Notes: generated from the letters alone by a model not told the origin. A stretch of 33,134 nucleotides of DNA from PR03 sp964353555 (GCA_964353555.1 CAYGWM010000041.1:1-33134); one strand, 5' to 3'. Shown: positions 8,547-16,503, counted from the first letter of the stretch. Made by a program: numbers and translations.

Positions 8547-9877
8547 GCGACGAGCGCGCGCCGCGCCGCCGATCGCGCGTGCCCGCGGGCCGACTCGAGC
8601 GACTCGCGCGCTTCGGCTTGATGGCGGGGGAGTTCGCCGCCGGGGGTCTCGTCGAAGGTACCCGGCGGTTCTTCGGCGGAAGCGCGGCCGACGCAGCGAG
8701 CGCAATGCTGAATCCAGAGAGCGCACGGCGTCTCGCGCAGCGCCTTTCGCGACTGCGCGGCGCGGCGATGAAGCTCGGCCAACTCCTCTCACTCGAAAGC
8801 ACCGACATCCTGCCGCCCGCGTTCGCCGAAGCGCTCGCGGTGCTACGCGCGTCCGCCGACACGATGCCGCCCGCGCAGGTGCGACGCGTACTCGGCCGCG
8901 AGTACGGCAAGGGCTGGGAGGCGCGCTTCCGCGATTTCGACTGGGAACCGCTGGCCGCCGCGTCGATCGGCCAGGTGCACGCCGTGACGGCCGACGACGG
9001 CCGCGATCTCGCGCTGAAGATCCAGTATCCGGGCATCGCGAAGAGCATCGACAGCGACGTCGACAACGTCGCGACGCTGCTGCGCCTCGGCCGCTTCCTG
9101 CCCGGCGAGATCGACCTCAGCGGCATCCTCACAGAAGCCAAGCGCCAGCTGCGCCAGGAGGCCGACTACCTCGTCGAGGCGGATCACCTGCGTCGCTACG
9201 CGGAACTGCTCGCGGACGAGCCTCTGCTGCTCGTCCCGCGTGTCCACGACGATCTCTCGACGCGCCGCGTGCTCGCGATGGACCGCGTCTACGGCGAGCC
9301 GATCGAATCGCTCGCTGGCGCGGGTGTCGCGCAACAGCGTCGCGATGCGGTCGGCCACGCACTCGAGCGGCTCGTCTTCCGCGAGCTCTTCGAGTTCCAC
9401 TTCATGCAGACCGACCCGAACTTCGCGAACTATCTGCTCTCGCCGGACACGGATCGCGTCGCGCTGCTCGACCTCGGCTCGGCGCGTGCTTTCGACCCCG
9501 CGTTCTGCGAGCGCTACGCGCGCATCGTGCGCGCGGCGGTAACCGGCGATCGGCGCGAGATCCGCGCCGCGGCGATTGCGATCGGGTACCTGCCCGAAGG
9601 CGAACGCGAGGACCGCGCCCGCGGCGTCGAGGAGTTGATCCTGCTGATCTGCGAACCACTTCGGCACGAGGGCGTGTACGACTTCGGGCGCTCGCAGGTT
9701 CCCTCGCGCACCCGTGACCTCGGCTTCGATCTGGCGTTCCGCAAGGGATTCTTGCGCCCGCCGCCGCCCGAGACGGTCTTCCTGCACCGCAAGCTGGTCG
9801 GCTCGTTCCTGCTCTGCGCGCGGATCCGTGCGCGCGTCGACGTGAATGCGCTGATCCGTCCGCTCGTCGGGCTCTGA
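8543..9877 (+). CDS. ABC1/UbiB (COQ8/ADCK3-like) atypical kinase-ATPase
   Basis: A 444-residue member of the UbiB protein-kinase-like family, which supports coenzyme Q biosynthesis. Seen: the family-specific KxGQ helix (RGAAMKLGQLLSLE), the Ala-rich nucleotide loop AAASIGQVHA, the catalytic Lys in ALKIQYPG, EADYLVEADHLRRY, and the catalytic loop FHFMQTDPNFANYL followed by LLDLGSAR in place of the DFG. The catalytic loop, KIQYPGIAKSIDSDVDN and the C-terminal LHRKLVGSFLLC resemble human COQ8A (MQTDPNWSNF, KIQYPGVAQSI, LHRKMGGSFLIC) more than E. coli UbiB, which has an HADxHPGN-type loop. No C-terminal transmembrane pair like that of E. coli UbiB is visible. GTG start overlaps the DUF2505 stop (GTGA). 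Confidence 0.92.
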   Translation: MSDERAPRRRSRVPAGRLERLARFGLMAGEFAAGGLVEGTRRFFGGSAADAASAMLNPESARRLAQRLSRLRGAAMKLGQLLSLESTDILPPAFAEALAVLRASADTMPPAQVRRVLGREYGKGWEARFRDFDWEPLAAASIGQVHAVTADDGRDLALKIQYPGIAKSIDSDVDNVATLLRLGRFLPGEIDLSGILTEAKRQLRQEADYLVEADHLRRYAELLADEPLLLVPRVHDDLSTRRVLAMDRVYGEPIESLAGAGVAQQRRDAVGHALERLVFRELFEFHFMQTDPNFANYLLSPDTDRVALLDLGSARAFDPAFCERYARIVRAAVTGDRREIRAAAIAIGYLPEGEREDRARGVEELILLICEPLRHEGVYDFGRSQVPSRTRDLGFDLAFRKGFLRPPPPETVFLHRKLVGSFLLCARIRARVDVNALIRPLVGL

Positions 9878-9980
9878 TTTCACCGGAGACGTCTCTCAGC
9901 GTCGGCCGCCTGACAGACCTGCGGGGCGTAAGCGGCTAGGAAGTGAGGACGCGCCGACTCGGGATCCCGGTCCTGCGCGG

Positions 9981-9985
9981 GGAGG
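9981..9985 (+). promoter_or_regulatory. Strong Shine-Dalgarno of the DUF1302 gene
   Basis: GGAGG within GGGGAGGTGG. The spacing of 6 nt favours ATG 9992 over the adjacent ATG 9989, which would have only 3 nt. Confidence 0.6.
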
Positions 9986-9991
9986 TGGATG

Positions 9992-12900
9992 ATGCGCTCG
10001 CTTGCCCGCGCCTCGATCGGCATCGGCTGCGCCGCGTTCCTCGCGTTGGCGGCTCCGGCCGGCGGCTTCGAGTTCTTCGACGGGCGCCTCCAGGTCCACG
10101 GCTTCGCCGAGGCCCAGGTTCGCGCGGTAGCGCGCAACATGGATCGAAGCGACAACTGGGATCTGGCCCAGTGGTACAACGTCGTCAGCCTCGAGGTCGA
10201 GTACTCGGCGGTCGATTCGGGCTGGGGTCCCTTCGACCTGATCTCGTTCTACTCGCGCGTCGAGGCGCGCTACGACTGCGTCTGGACGCGCGCATGCGGG
10301 ATCTTCCCGTCGGTGAACAGCTGGGGCAACCGCGCCGCCCATCTGCCATTGCGAATGACCGATGCGAAGCGCAGCGGCTTCCAGGGCTCGGTGTTCACCG
10401 GGCCCACGGGCCGCTACTCGGCGACCGAACTGGTTCCCGTGCTAGACGGACGCACCGCCGCCGTCGGCTTTCCGCAGTACGTGGCCCGGGCGCTGCCCCA
10501 GAATGAGCATCTGCCAATGAGCTTGTCGCAGCTCCATCGCATCGACGGACTCTTCGAGGTCGCCGGGCCCGACGAGCAGTACGGCACCGCGGATGACCCG
10601 GCCGCTTTCGTATTCTCCGAGATCTTGAGCCGCTGCCGCTTCGGTTCACGCGAACTGCCCGGCGGTGACGATGGTCACGGGCTGCAGATCCTCGGTCCGA
10701 TCGAGCCGCGGTGTCCGATCCGGACGCTCGGGCGGCTCGCGGACATGCCGAATCCGTTCAACTCGCTCGATTTGAATCCGGTGCTCTTCGGTGTCGATGG
10801 CGTACCCGGCACGCCTGACGACACGGGCTACCCCAATGCGCCGGTCGGATCAGGCGAACTGCCGTTCCGGCCCGCGCCGACGATCGCGGCCACGTCGAGC
10901 GGTTCCGAGTCCACCGCGCGCGGCATTTACTATCCGAGCCCGGCGCTCCGCAAGGCGATCCGCGACGACGTGTTCGACAGCTTCGACCAGAACTTCCGTC
11001 AGGCCGAGCTCGCGTGGAACCGCGGCGCCAGCCAACAGGACGAGCGCGAGCTGAAAGAGCTCTACGCCGACATGGAGTTCCTCGACAGCCGGCTCTGGGT
11101 GCGCGCCGGCAAGCAGAACATCGTCTGGGGCAAGACCGAGTTGTTCCGCACCACCGACCAGTTCAACCCGGCAGACCTGGCGCTGGCGACGCTTCCCGAT
11201 CTCGAGGAGGCACGCATCGCGCTCTGGTCGATCCGCGGCGTGTACTCGTTGTACGAGGTGGGTCCGCTCGAAGACGTGCGCCTCGAACTCGCTGCCAATC
11301 TCGATGATTTCGAGCCCGCCGACATCGGCCGCTGCGGGGAGCCGTTCACCGTGTTCGCGGCCTGCAACAAGACGACCGCGCTGTTCTTCCACGGCGTGAC
11401 GGGCTTCGGCGCCGCGGGCGAACATCGCCCGCCGAATCCTTGGCAGGACGCGTCCGGGTTCGAGTACGGCGCCCGTCTCGAGTTCCGGTACGGGCGCTTC
11501 AGCTTCCAGCTCTCCGACTTCTTCGGCTACGAGGACGTGCCCTACGCCGATCGTCTGTTCGACTACAGCCGCAACGTCGATCCGCTCTCCGGACGACCGC
11601 GGAAGGCCCTCGCAAAGGGCAGCTGCACGACGGGGCAAGAGAGCGCTTGCCTCGGGCTATCGCCGGCTTCGGGAATCACGCCGGACGGGACGTCGCTGAA
11701 TCTTTCCCCCGAGAATCGCCAGGCCGTCCTCAACGACACGCCGGTCAACATGCAGCTCTTTGCGATGATCTGCTCGACCAGCATCGGCTTCAACTCGATC
11801 GACCCGACGGCATGCGGGCAGTCCGTGTTCAACAGCCTCGCCAACCTGCTGACGAGTGTGAAGTACGAGCGCGACATGGCGAAGGATCCCGGTACGATCC
11901 CGGTGTCGGCGACGCTGTCGAACGCGCTCGCCGGCAATCCCACCGCGGGCTCGATCCTGCTCGCGCTCACCAAGGTTCCGGTCCCGCTCGTGGCGCTCAA
12001 CGCTGACCCCTGCGATGGCTTTCGCACCTACGGTTGCCCGGCCAAGGGGCAGGCGCCGGTCACCGACTTTGGCCCGCATCCCACCTTCGCGCGGCAGCCG
12101 ACGCTCAACGAGGTCCTGACCGACGAGCAGGAGGGGCTGCTCGGTTGTGGCGAGTTCTACGGCACGGATTGCGAAGTCGACGGGGTCGACTTCGCGAACA
12201 CCGAGGCGAGCGTATTCCTGCAGTCGCTCGTCGGGTCGGTCGGCGCGATCTCGGCGCGGGGCTGGACCACGCTGAATGGACAAGCCCAGCCCGGCACGCT
12301 GGGTTTCAATGGCGGGCCTGCGGGCACCCGCTTCGAGCAGGGTGGCGTCGTACAGCTGCCCGGCACGCGCGCGCCTGGGACGCCGGGCTACGACCCTCTG
12401 GTCGACGGAACGACGGCCGGGCTCGTGATCCCGGCCGCATTCCGTGGGTCCGCCGGACAGCAGTTCCGCTCCGAGATGGCCGCGCTCTCCTTCAACTTCA
12501 TGCTGCTGGCGACGGCACTCTCGTCGCCACCCGACGCCAACGACGACCTGCGGGCCGACGGTCCTGCGGAGCCCGACGAGTTCGATTCGACCGATCCCTT
12601 CAGCGTCGACCCCGGGCAGTGTTCCTGGGCACAGCCCCAGTTCTGCTCGGTGGTCACGTCGTTCTTCACGATCATCGGGCAGCAGCGCAACGCGGTGCGC
12701 GCAGGCGGTGTCGGCGACTTCGGTCGCACCGACTTCGTCTGGCACAGCGGCGGCGAGGTCGTGCTTCGCTACGAGAAACGCAACGTGCTCGGCTTCTCGA
12801 CCGACTTCGCCGAGGACTTCACCAAGTCGAACTGGAGCATCGAGAGCGCCTGGATCGACGGGCAGCGTTTCAATGACGTCAACGCGCTGGATGGCATCTC

Positions 12901-13372
12901 ACAGGCCGACACCTTCAATCTCACCGTCTCGGTGGACCGGCCGACCTTCATCAACTTCCTGAACCAGCAGCGCACCTTCTTCTTCAACGCGCAGTTCTTC
13001 TTCCAGTACGTGGCCGGCTACAACCGCGGCTTCACCACCAACGGGCCGTGGAACATGCTCGCCACGCTGACCGTCAACACCGGCTACTTCCGCGACCGCT
13101 TGCTGCCCGCCCTCACCTTCATCCTCGACCAGCAGACGGGGTCGGGCGGTGTGCTGCCGAAGATCACCTACCGCTTCACCTCGAACTTCTCGGCAACGGT
13201 CGGCGTGAACTGGTTCTTCGGAGACCCGCAGCTCCGCTCGAGCCCGCTGCTCCCGGTGTCCGCCGTCGACACCCAAGTCGGCAGGGACTCCTATCGCCAA
13301 GGCGTCGAGAACGGCCTTGCCGTCGTGCGCGACCGCGACGAAGTATTCTTTCGGCTCCGATACACGTGGTGA
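9992..13372 (+). CDS. Very large DUF1302 family outer-membrane beta-barrel protein
   Basis: A 1126-residue secreted protein with a typical signal peptide (MRSLARASIGIGCAAFLALAAPAGG). The DUF1302 signature is in the middle: KELYADMEFLDSRLWVRAGK, QNIVWGKTELFRTTDQFNP and a sequence of alternating amphipathic strands. It ends in RLRYTW, an aromatic C-terminal beta-signal of BAM-assembled barrels. DUF1302 proteins are usually roughly half this length. The excess lies in an N-terminal insertion (about 100-320) and a central one (about 540-920), both rich in Gly, Pro and Asp. After the signal peptide there are 16 cysteines in eight successive pairs, seven of them only 5-13 residues apart. Two D-rich segments (GTADDP near 200 and GVPGTPDDTG near 272) resemble calcium-binding loops. 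Function is unknown; family members sit near lipid-transport genes, and here WS/DGAT follows. Confidence 0.85.
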   Translation: MRSLARASIGIGCAAFLALAAPAGGFEFFDGRLQVHGFAEAQVRAVARNMDRSDNWDLAQWYNVVSLEVEYSAVDSGWGPFDLISFYSRVEARYDCVWTRACGIFPSVNSWGNRAAHLPLRMTDAKRSGFQGSVFTGPTGRYSATELVPVLDGRTAAVGFPQYVARALPQNEHLPMSLSQLHRIDGLFEVAGPDEQYGTADDPAAFVFSEILSRCRFGSRELPGGDDGHGLQILGPIEPRCPIRTLGRLADMPNPFNSLDLNPVLFGVDGVPGTPDDTGYPNAPVGSGELPFRPAPTIAATSSGSESTARGIYYPSPALRKAIRDDVFDSFDQNFRQAELAWNRGASQQDERELKELYADMEFLDSRLWVRAGKQNIVWGKTELFRTTDQFNPADLALATLPDLEEARIALWSIRGVYSLYEVGPLEDVRLELAANLDDFEPADIGRCGEPFTVFAACNKTTALFFHGVTGFGAAGEHRPPNPWQDASGFEYGARLEFRYGRFSFQLSDFFGYEDVPYADRLFDYSRNVDPLSGRPRKALAKGSCTTGQESACLGLSPASGITPDGTSLNLSPENRQAVLNDTPVNMQLFAMICSTSIGFNSIDPTACGQSVFNSLANLLTSVKYERDMAKDPGTIPVSATLSNALAGNPTAGSILLALTKVPVPLVALNADPCDGFRTYGCPAKGQAPVTDFGPHPTFARQPTLNEVLTDEQEGLLGCGEFYGTDCEVDGVDFANTEASVFLQSLVGSVGAISARGWTTLNGQAQPGTLGFNGGPAGTRFEQGGVVQLPGTRAPGTPGYDPLVDGTTAGLVIPAAFRGSAGQQFRSEMAALSFNFMLLATALSSPPDANDDLRADGPAEPDEFDSTDPFSVDPGQCSWAQPQFCSVVTSFFTIIGQQRNAVRAGGVGDFGRTDFVWHSGGEVVLRYEKRNVLGFSTDFAEDFTKSNWSIESAWIDGQRFNDVNALDGISQADTFNLTVSVDRPTFINFLNQQRTFFFNAQFFFQYVAGYNRGFTTNGPWNMLATLTVNTGYFRDRLLPALTFILDQQTGSGGVLPKITYRFTSNFSATVGVNWFFGDPQLRSSPLLPVSAVDTQVGRDSYRQGVENGLAVVRDRDEVFFRLRYTW

Positions 13373-13411
13373 AACCCGCCGTCGCCCCGCTCCGCGACGG
13401 CCCGGCAGCTC

Positions 13412-13427
13412 TATGACGGCGGTCATA
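13412..13427. promoter_or_regulatory. Palindromic operator candidate, copy 1 (TATGAC-N4-GTCATA)
   Basis: A perfect 6-bp inverted repeat with spacer GGCG, ending 57 nt before the ATG of WS/DGAT 3 in the 112-nt gap after the DUF1302 gene. A second copy with the same arms and spacing lies at 21302-21317 before the acyl-CoA dehydrogenase operon. The AT-containing arms stand out in GC-rich DNA. Size and symmetry suit a TetR-type dimer; the regulator is not in the window. Confidence 0.6.
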
Positions 13428-13484
13428 CCGGGTCGTGCTCGGCGCTCGTACGCTTCCTTCTGACTGCGTCCGCGCAAGGACAAC

Positions 13485-14963
13485 ATGGGTTACTACGAGC
13501 GGCTGAGCGCCCAAGACAGTTCCTTCGTGCTGTGGGAACGGCGTGAAACGCCGATGCATGTCGGTGCCATCGCGATCCTCGAAACGGGCCCGCTCGCCAC
13601 GGCCGACGGCGGCATCGACAGCGCGCGCATCGCCAAGCACGTCGAGTCGCGCCTCCATCTGCTGCCGCGCTACCGCAAGCGCCTCGCCTTCACGCCCATC
13701 GAAGGCCATCCGGTGTGGATCGACGACGCGCACTTCGACCTCGGCTACCACCTGCGCCGCGCCGCGCTGCCGCGTCCCGGCACCGAGGTCGAGCTGAAGG
13801 CGCTCGTCGCGCGCATCCTCTCCGAGCGCCTCGATCGCGGCAGGCCACTCTGGGAAATGTGGGTCGTCGAGGGGCTTTCGGGCGGGCGTTTCGCGCTCGT
13901 CACCAAGGCTCACCACTGCATGGTCGACGGCGTGTCGGGCATGAACCTGCTGACGCTGCTGCTCAGCCAGAGCGCCGACGAGGCTGCCGTCGCGGCGCCG
14001 GAGTGGTCGCCCGAGCCCGAGCCGAATGCGCTCGAGCTGCTCGTCGCCGAGAGCGCCCGTCGCGCGCGCCTAGGCGGCGCGTTCGCCCGCAGCGTTCTGC
14101 TCGCTGCCGGCGATCCCGCGGCGACCTGGGCACGGCTCGCGGGCGCCGGTACTGCGATCGCGCAGGCGCTCGATGCCGGATTGCGCCAGCCGGGCGCGAC
14201 GCGTCTGAACCGCCCGATCGGTCCGCACCGGCGCGTCGATTGGCTCAGTCTAGATCTCGCAGCCGCGAAGCAGGTGAAGCAGCGGCTCGGCGGTACACTG
14301 AATGATGTCGTTCTCGCCACCGTCTGCGGTGCGCTCCACCGTTTCCTGGGCAAACACCACGAATGGGCCACGCGGCTCGACTATCGGGTCGTCATGCCGG
14401 TCAACATGCGTCCTCCCGGCGACGCGCGCGCGGGCGGCAACTGGGTGTCGGCCTACTTTCTGTCGCTCCCAATCGCCGAACACGATCCGCGGCGGCGTTA
14501 CGACGCGATCCGCAACGCGACCACCGCACTGAAGGACTCGCGCGCCGCCGAAGGCATCGACCTGCTCACGCAGCTCGCCGATCGCGTCGGCGGCACGTTG
14601 CTGACGCGCCTCGGCGGCCGCGTGATCGAGCGGCTGCAGCCCTACAACCTGATCGTGACCAACGTCCCGGGACCGCAGTTCCCGCTCTATGTGCTGGGCG
14701 CGCGTCTGCTCGAGTTGATTCCGCAGCTGCCGCTCTTCGAGCAGCAGGGCCTCGGCGTCGCGGTGTTGAGCTACTGCGGCCAGCTGCACTTCGGGCTGAT
14801 CGGCGACCGCGAGCTGGCGTCCGATCTCGGGTCGCTGCGCGAGTCGATGCTCGCGTCGTTCGAGGAGCTGGAGATCCTCGCGCGCTCCCAGGACCAGAAG
14901 AAGCCTGCCCGAAAGAAGACCGAGCGACCGCTCCGGGAGCACACACTTCGTGCGCTGCGCTAG
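13485..14963 (+). CDS. Wax ester synthase / diacylglycerol acyltransferase (WS/DGAT), paralogue 3
   Basis: A 492-residue enzyme with AHHCMVDG (catalytic His pair at 143-144), PLWEMW, GGTLNDVVLA and NVPGPQ, so the catalytic core is intact. Compared with the two tandem paralogues it carries about 20 extra C-terminal residues that are strongly basic (DQKKPARKKTERPLREH), which may aid association with anionic membrane or lipid-droplet surfaces; that is inference. AAGGA at 13476-13480 supports the start. It has its own 112-nt upstream region containing the TATGAC-N4-GTCATA palindrome, so it is probably regulated separately from paralogues 1 and 2. It is convergent with the Crp/Fnr gene. Confidence 0.93.
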   Translation: MGYYERLSAQDSSFVLWERRETPMHVGAIAILETGPLATADGGIDSARIAKHVESRLHLLPRYRKRLAFTPIEGHPVWIDDAHFDLGYHLRRAALPRPGTEVELKALVARILSERLDRGRPLWEMWVVEGLSGGRFALVTKAHHCMVDGVSGMNLLTLLLSQSADEAAVAAPEWSPEPEPNALELLVAESARRARLGGAFARSVLLAAGDPAATWARLAGAGTAIAQALDAGLRQPGATRLNRPIGPHRRVDWLSLDLAAAKQVKQRLGGTLNDVVLATVCGALHRFLGKHHEWATRLDYRVVMPVNMRPPGDARAGGNWVSAYFLSLPIAEHDPRRRYDAIRNATTALKDSRAAEGIDLLTQLADRVGGTLLTRLGGRVIERLQPYNLIVTNVPGPQFPLYVLGARLLELIPQLPLFEQQGLGVAVLSYCGQLHFGLIGDRELASDLGSLRESMLASFEELEILARSQDQKKPARKKTERPLREHTLRALR

Positions 14964-14977
14964 CGCCCGCGCCCGAC

Positions 14978-14994
14978 CGCTTCGGCCCGAGGCG
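14978..14994. terminator. Possible bidirectional terminator hairpin between convergent genes
   Basis: CGCTTCG-GCC-CGAGGCG forms a 7-bp stem with one G-T wobble in the 46-nt gap between the WS/DGAT 3 stop and the Crp/Fnr stop. Position is right for termination of both genes, but no T-run follows on either strand, so it is only a weak call. Confidence 0.3.
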
Positions 14995-15009
14995 AGCGGC
15001 CCGCCATCC

Positions 15010-15765
15010 TCAGACTCCCGCGATCCTTCGCAGCGCGGCGGTATCCAATACCCGCAGCAGGCCGGCCTCGCCCTGCAGCACTCCCTCGCGCTCGAAGCGG
15101 CGCAGCACGCGGATGGCGGTTTCGACCGTGGTCCCGGCCGCCTCCGCGAGCGCGCGGCGCGTGACGTGGGCCTCGCCGTCGCTGCTGGCGTCGAGCAACG
15201 CGCGCGCAAGGCGCGCGGGTGCAGCGTCGTGCGCGAACGAGCGCAACCGCTCATGGGCCTCGTGCAGGTGGCGCGACACGATTCGAAGAACTTCCACCCC
15301 GACGTGCGGGTCCTCGGCGAGCAGCTTCAGCAGCACGCTGCGGGGCAGGCACCAGGCGACGCCCACCGTGACGCCCTCGGCGCTCGCCGAGTAGATCTCC
15401 TGCTCCAGCGCCGAGATCGCGCCGAAGATGCGGCCGGGGCCGAGCGTTTCGAGCGTCGTCACGCGGCCGCTCGCCGACGCTTTGTAGAGACGCACCTGTC
15501 CGCGCCCGAGCACCCAGAGTGACTCCGCGGCTTCGCCTTCGAAGAAGAGAGCGCGCTGACGCTCGACGCGTCGCTCGCGGAGTTGAGGGCGCACGCGCGC
15601 GAGCTGCTCGGGTGCGAGGGCCCGGAAGAACTCCGCCTGCTCGATCGCGATTGCGGGCAGGTCGTCCAATTGGATGCTGCGCTCCGCCGCGGGCGTTTTC
15701 TGGCGTCGGTGCACTTCGCGACGACGCGCCACCTCTGGATCCGCGAAGCGTGCAGATCCCGTCAT
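15010..15765 (-). CDS. Crp/Fnr family transcriptional regulator without Fe-S cysteines
   Basis: A 251-residue regulator. A cyclic-nucleotide-binding-like beta-roll spans about 45-155 (FFRALAPEQL at the start, LFFEGEAAESLWVLGRGQVRLY, LGPGRIFGAISAL), then a dimer helix, then a winged HTH at about 195-248 (TRRALAEAAGTTVETAIRVLRRFEREGVL). The recognition helix has E-T-A-I-R where FNR has E-T-I-S-R, keeping the Glu and Arg base contacts. The N-terminus has no cysteine cluster and only one Cys occurs in the whole protein, so it is not an FNR-type Fe-S sensor; DNR-like or nucleotide-independent sensing is possible. Starts at 15777 or 15765 both fall inside a palindrome, which hints at autoregulation. 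It is divergent from hemerythrin. Confidence 0.88.
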   Translation of the reverse strand: MTGSARFADPEVARRREVHRRQKTPAAERSIQLDDLPAIAIEQAEFFRALAPEQLARVRPQLRERRVERQRALFFEGEAAESLWVLGRGQVRLYKASASGRVTTLETLGPGRIFGAISALEQEIYSASAEGVTVGVAWCLPRSVLLKLLAEDPHVGVEVLRIVSRHLHEAHERLRSFAHDAAPARLARALLDASSDGEAHVTRRALAEAAGTTVETAIRVLRRFEREGVLQGEAGLLRVLDTAALRRIAGV

Positions 15766-15780
15766 GATGCGGATCATAAC
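15761..15780. promoter_or_regulatory. FNR-like palindrome between crp/fnr-type and hemerythrin genes
   Basis: ATGAT-GCGG-ATCAT (15764-15777) is a perfect inverted repeat, extended to 20 bp with a single mismatch (GTC on the left against AAC on the right). It resembles the FNR/DNR site TTGAT-N4-ATCAA with only the outer base changed. It lies 45 nt before the hemerythrin ATG and overlaps the presumed start of the regulator gene. Likely bound by the adjacent Crp/Fnr protein, activating hemerythrin and limiting its own expression; this is inference. Confidence 0.55.
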
Positions 15781-15825
15781 GGACGCGTGACGGGCGCAGC
15801 ACCGCGACGATCCGAAGGGGACCCG

Positions 15826-16239
15826 ATGACTTGGGACGATCGCTCCATCGAGCACTCCATCTCCGAGCAACACCGCCAGCTCGATGCGATGTTCGAGGAG
15901 GCCCTCATGGCACTGCGCGAGGACGATCCTCCCGAAGCCATTCGCGGCGCCTTCGCGCGGCTCCGCGAGGCCGTCGAATCCCACATCGACCAGGAGGACC
16001 GGCTCTACTATCCATCGCTGCGCGCGCTGCGCCCCGCCCATCGCGGCGTCCTCGACGGCCTCGTCGTGGCGCACGACGGCTTCCGGACGCGGCTCGAAGA
16101 AATCGACGTGGGGCTGGGCGCGGGCGATCGGGTGAACACCGCGCGCGACCTCGGCGCGTTCGCCGAATCGTTCGCAGCGCACGAGGCGGTCGAGGAGCAA
16201 CTGCTGCGACGCATCGACGCAGAGATCCACAGCGCCTGA
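15826..16239 (+). CDS. Hemerythrin domain protein
   Basis: A 137-residue four-helix protein with the hemerythrin/HHE diiron pattern. Probable ligands are H16 (SEQHRQLD), H53 and E57 (HIDQE), H83 (VAHDGF), and H119 with E123 (HEAVEE). All expected helices are present, so a functional di-iron O2-, NO- or peroxide-binding protein is likely. It is cytoplasmic, with no signal or membrane segment. AAGGGG at 15815-15820 positions ATG 15826. It is divergent from a Crp/Fnr-family gene with an FNR-like palindrome between, as expected for a low-oxygen or nitrosative stress response. Confidence 0.87.
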   Translation: MTWDDRSIEHSISEQHRQLDAMFEEALMALREDDPPEAIRGAFARLREAVESHIDQEDRLYYPSLRALRPAHRGVLDGLVVAHDGFRTRLEEIDVGLGAGDRVNTARDLGAFAESFAAHEAVEEQLLRRIDAEIHSA

Positions 16240-16257
16240 GCAAGCGTCGCGGCGGCG

Positions 16258-16503
16258 GATCCGTAGCCGGTGTAGAGCGGACAGGGGACCGCCCTCCCCG
16301 ACGTCGAAGCGTCGCGTGTACTCGACGGCGAGGTCGTCGTCCGTACCAGCGTCTTCGAGTGACGACCAATCGCCGGTGGCAACGGCGGGAGCGACGGCTC
16401 GCTGCGTGTTGCGGAGTTTCTCCGCGAGCGCGCGGCTTCGAACCGTCGCCACGAACTCCGCTTTCGGGTAGTCGAGAGCCGCCTTGGCATCGGTCCGGGC
16501 TAG
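16258..16503 (-). pseudogene. Frameshifted, truncated remnant of a TorD-family molybdoenzyme chaperone
   Basis: The gap between the hemerythrin and acyl-CoA ligase stops is not empty. Read on the minus strand from 16503 it gives ALDYPKAEFVATVRSRALAEKL, then GDWSSLEDAG, DDDLAVEYTRRFDVGEGGP. This matches the TorD/DmsD-like pattern (YP-x-x-E, then EYTRLFDVG-x-GGP-x-CPLY). At a run of four C (plus strand 16284-16287) the frame breaks. Dropping one C continues as GPCPLYTGYG, the expected next motif. After about 16260 similarity ends, so only about 80 of roughly 200 residues remain and there is no start codon. It directly follows the acyl-CoA ligase on the same strand, so the operon may once have contained a functional chaperone gene. 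An assembly or sequencing error could explain the single-base shift but not the missing ends. Confidence 0.65.

Noticed and set aside
9886..9895. Palindrome GAGACGTCTC in the gap before the DUF1302 gene
   Set aside because: A perfect 10-bp palindrome but without spacer symmetry typical of an operator and without a second copy.
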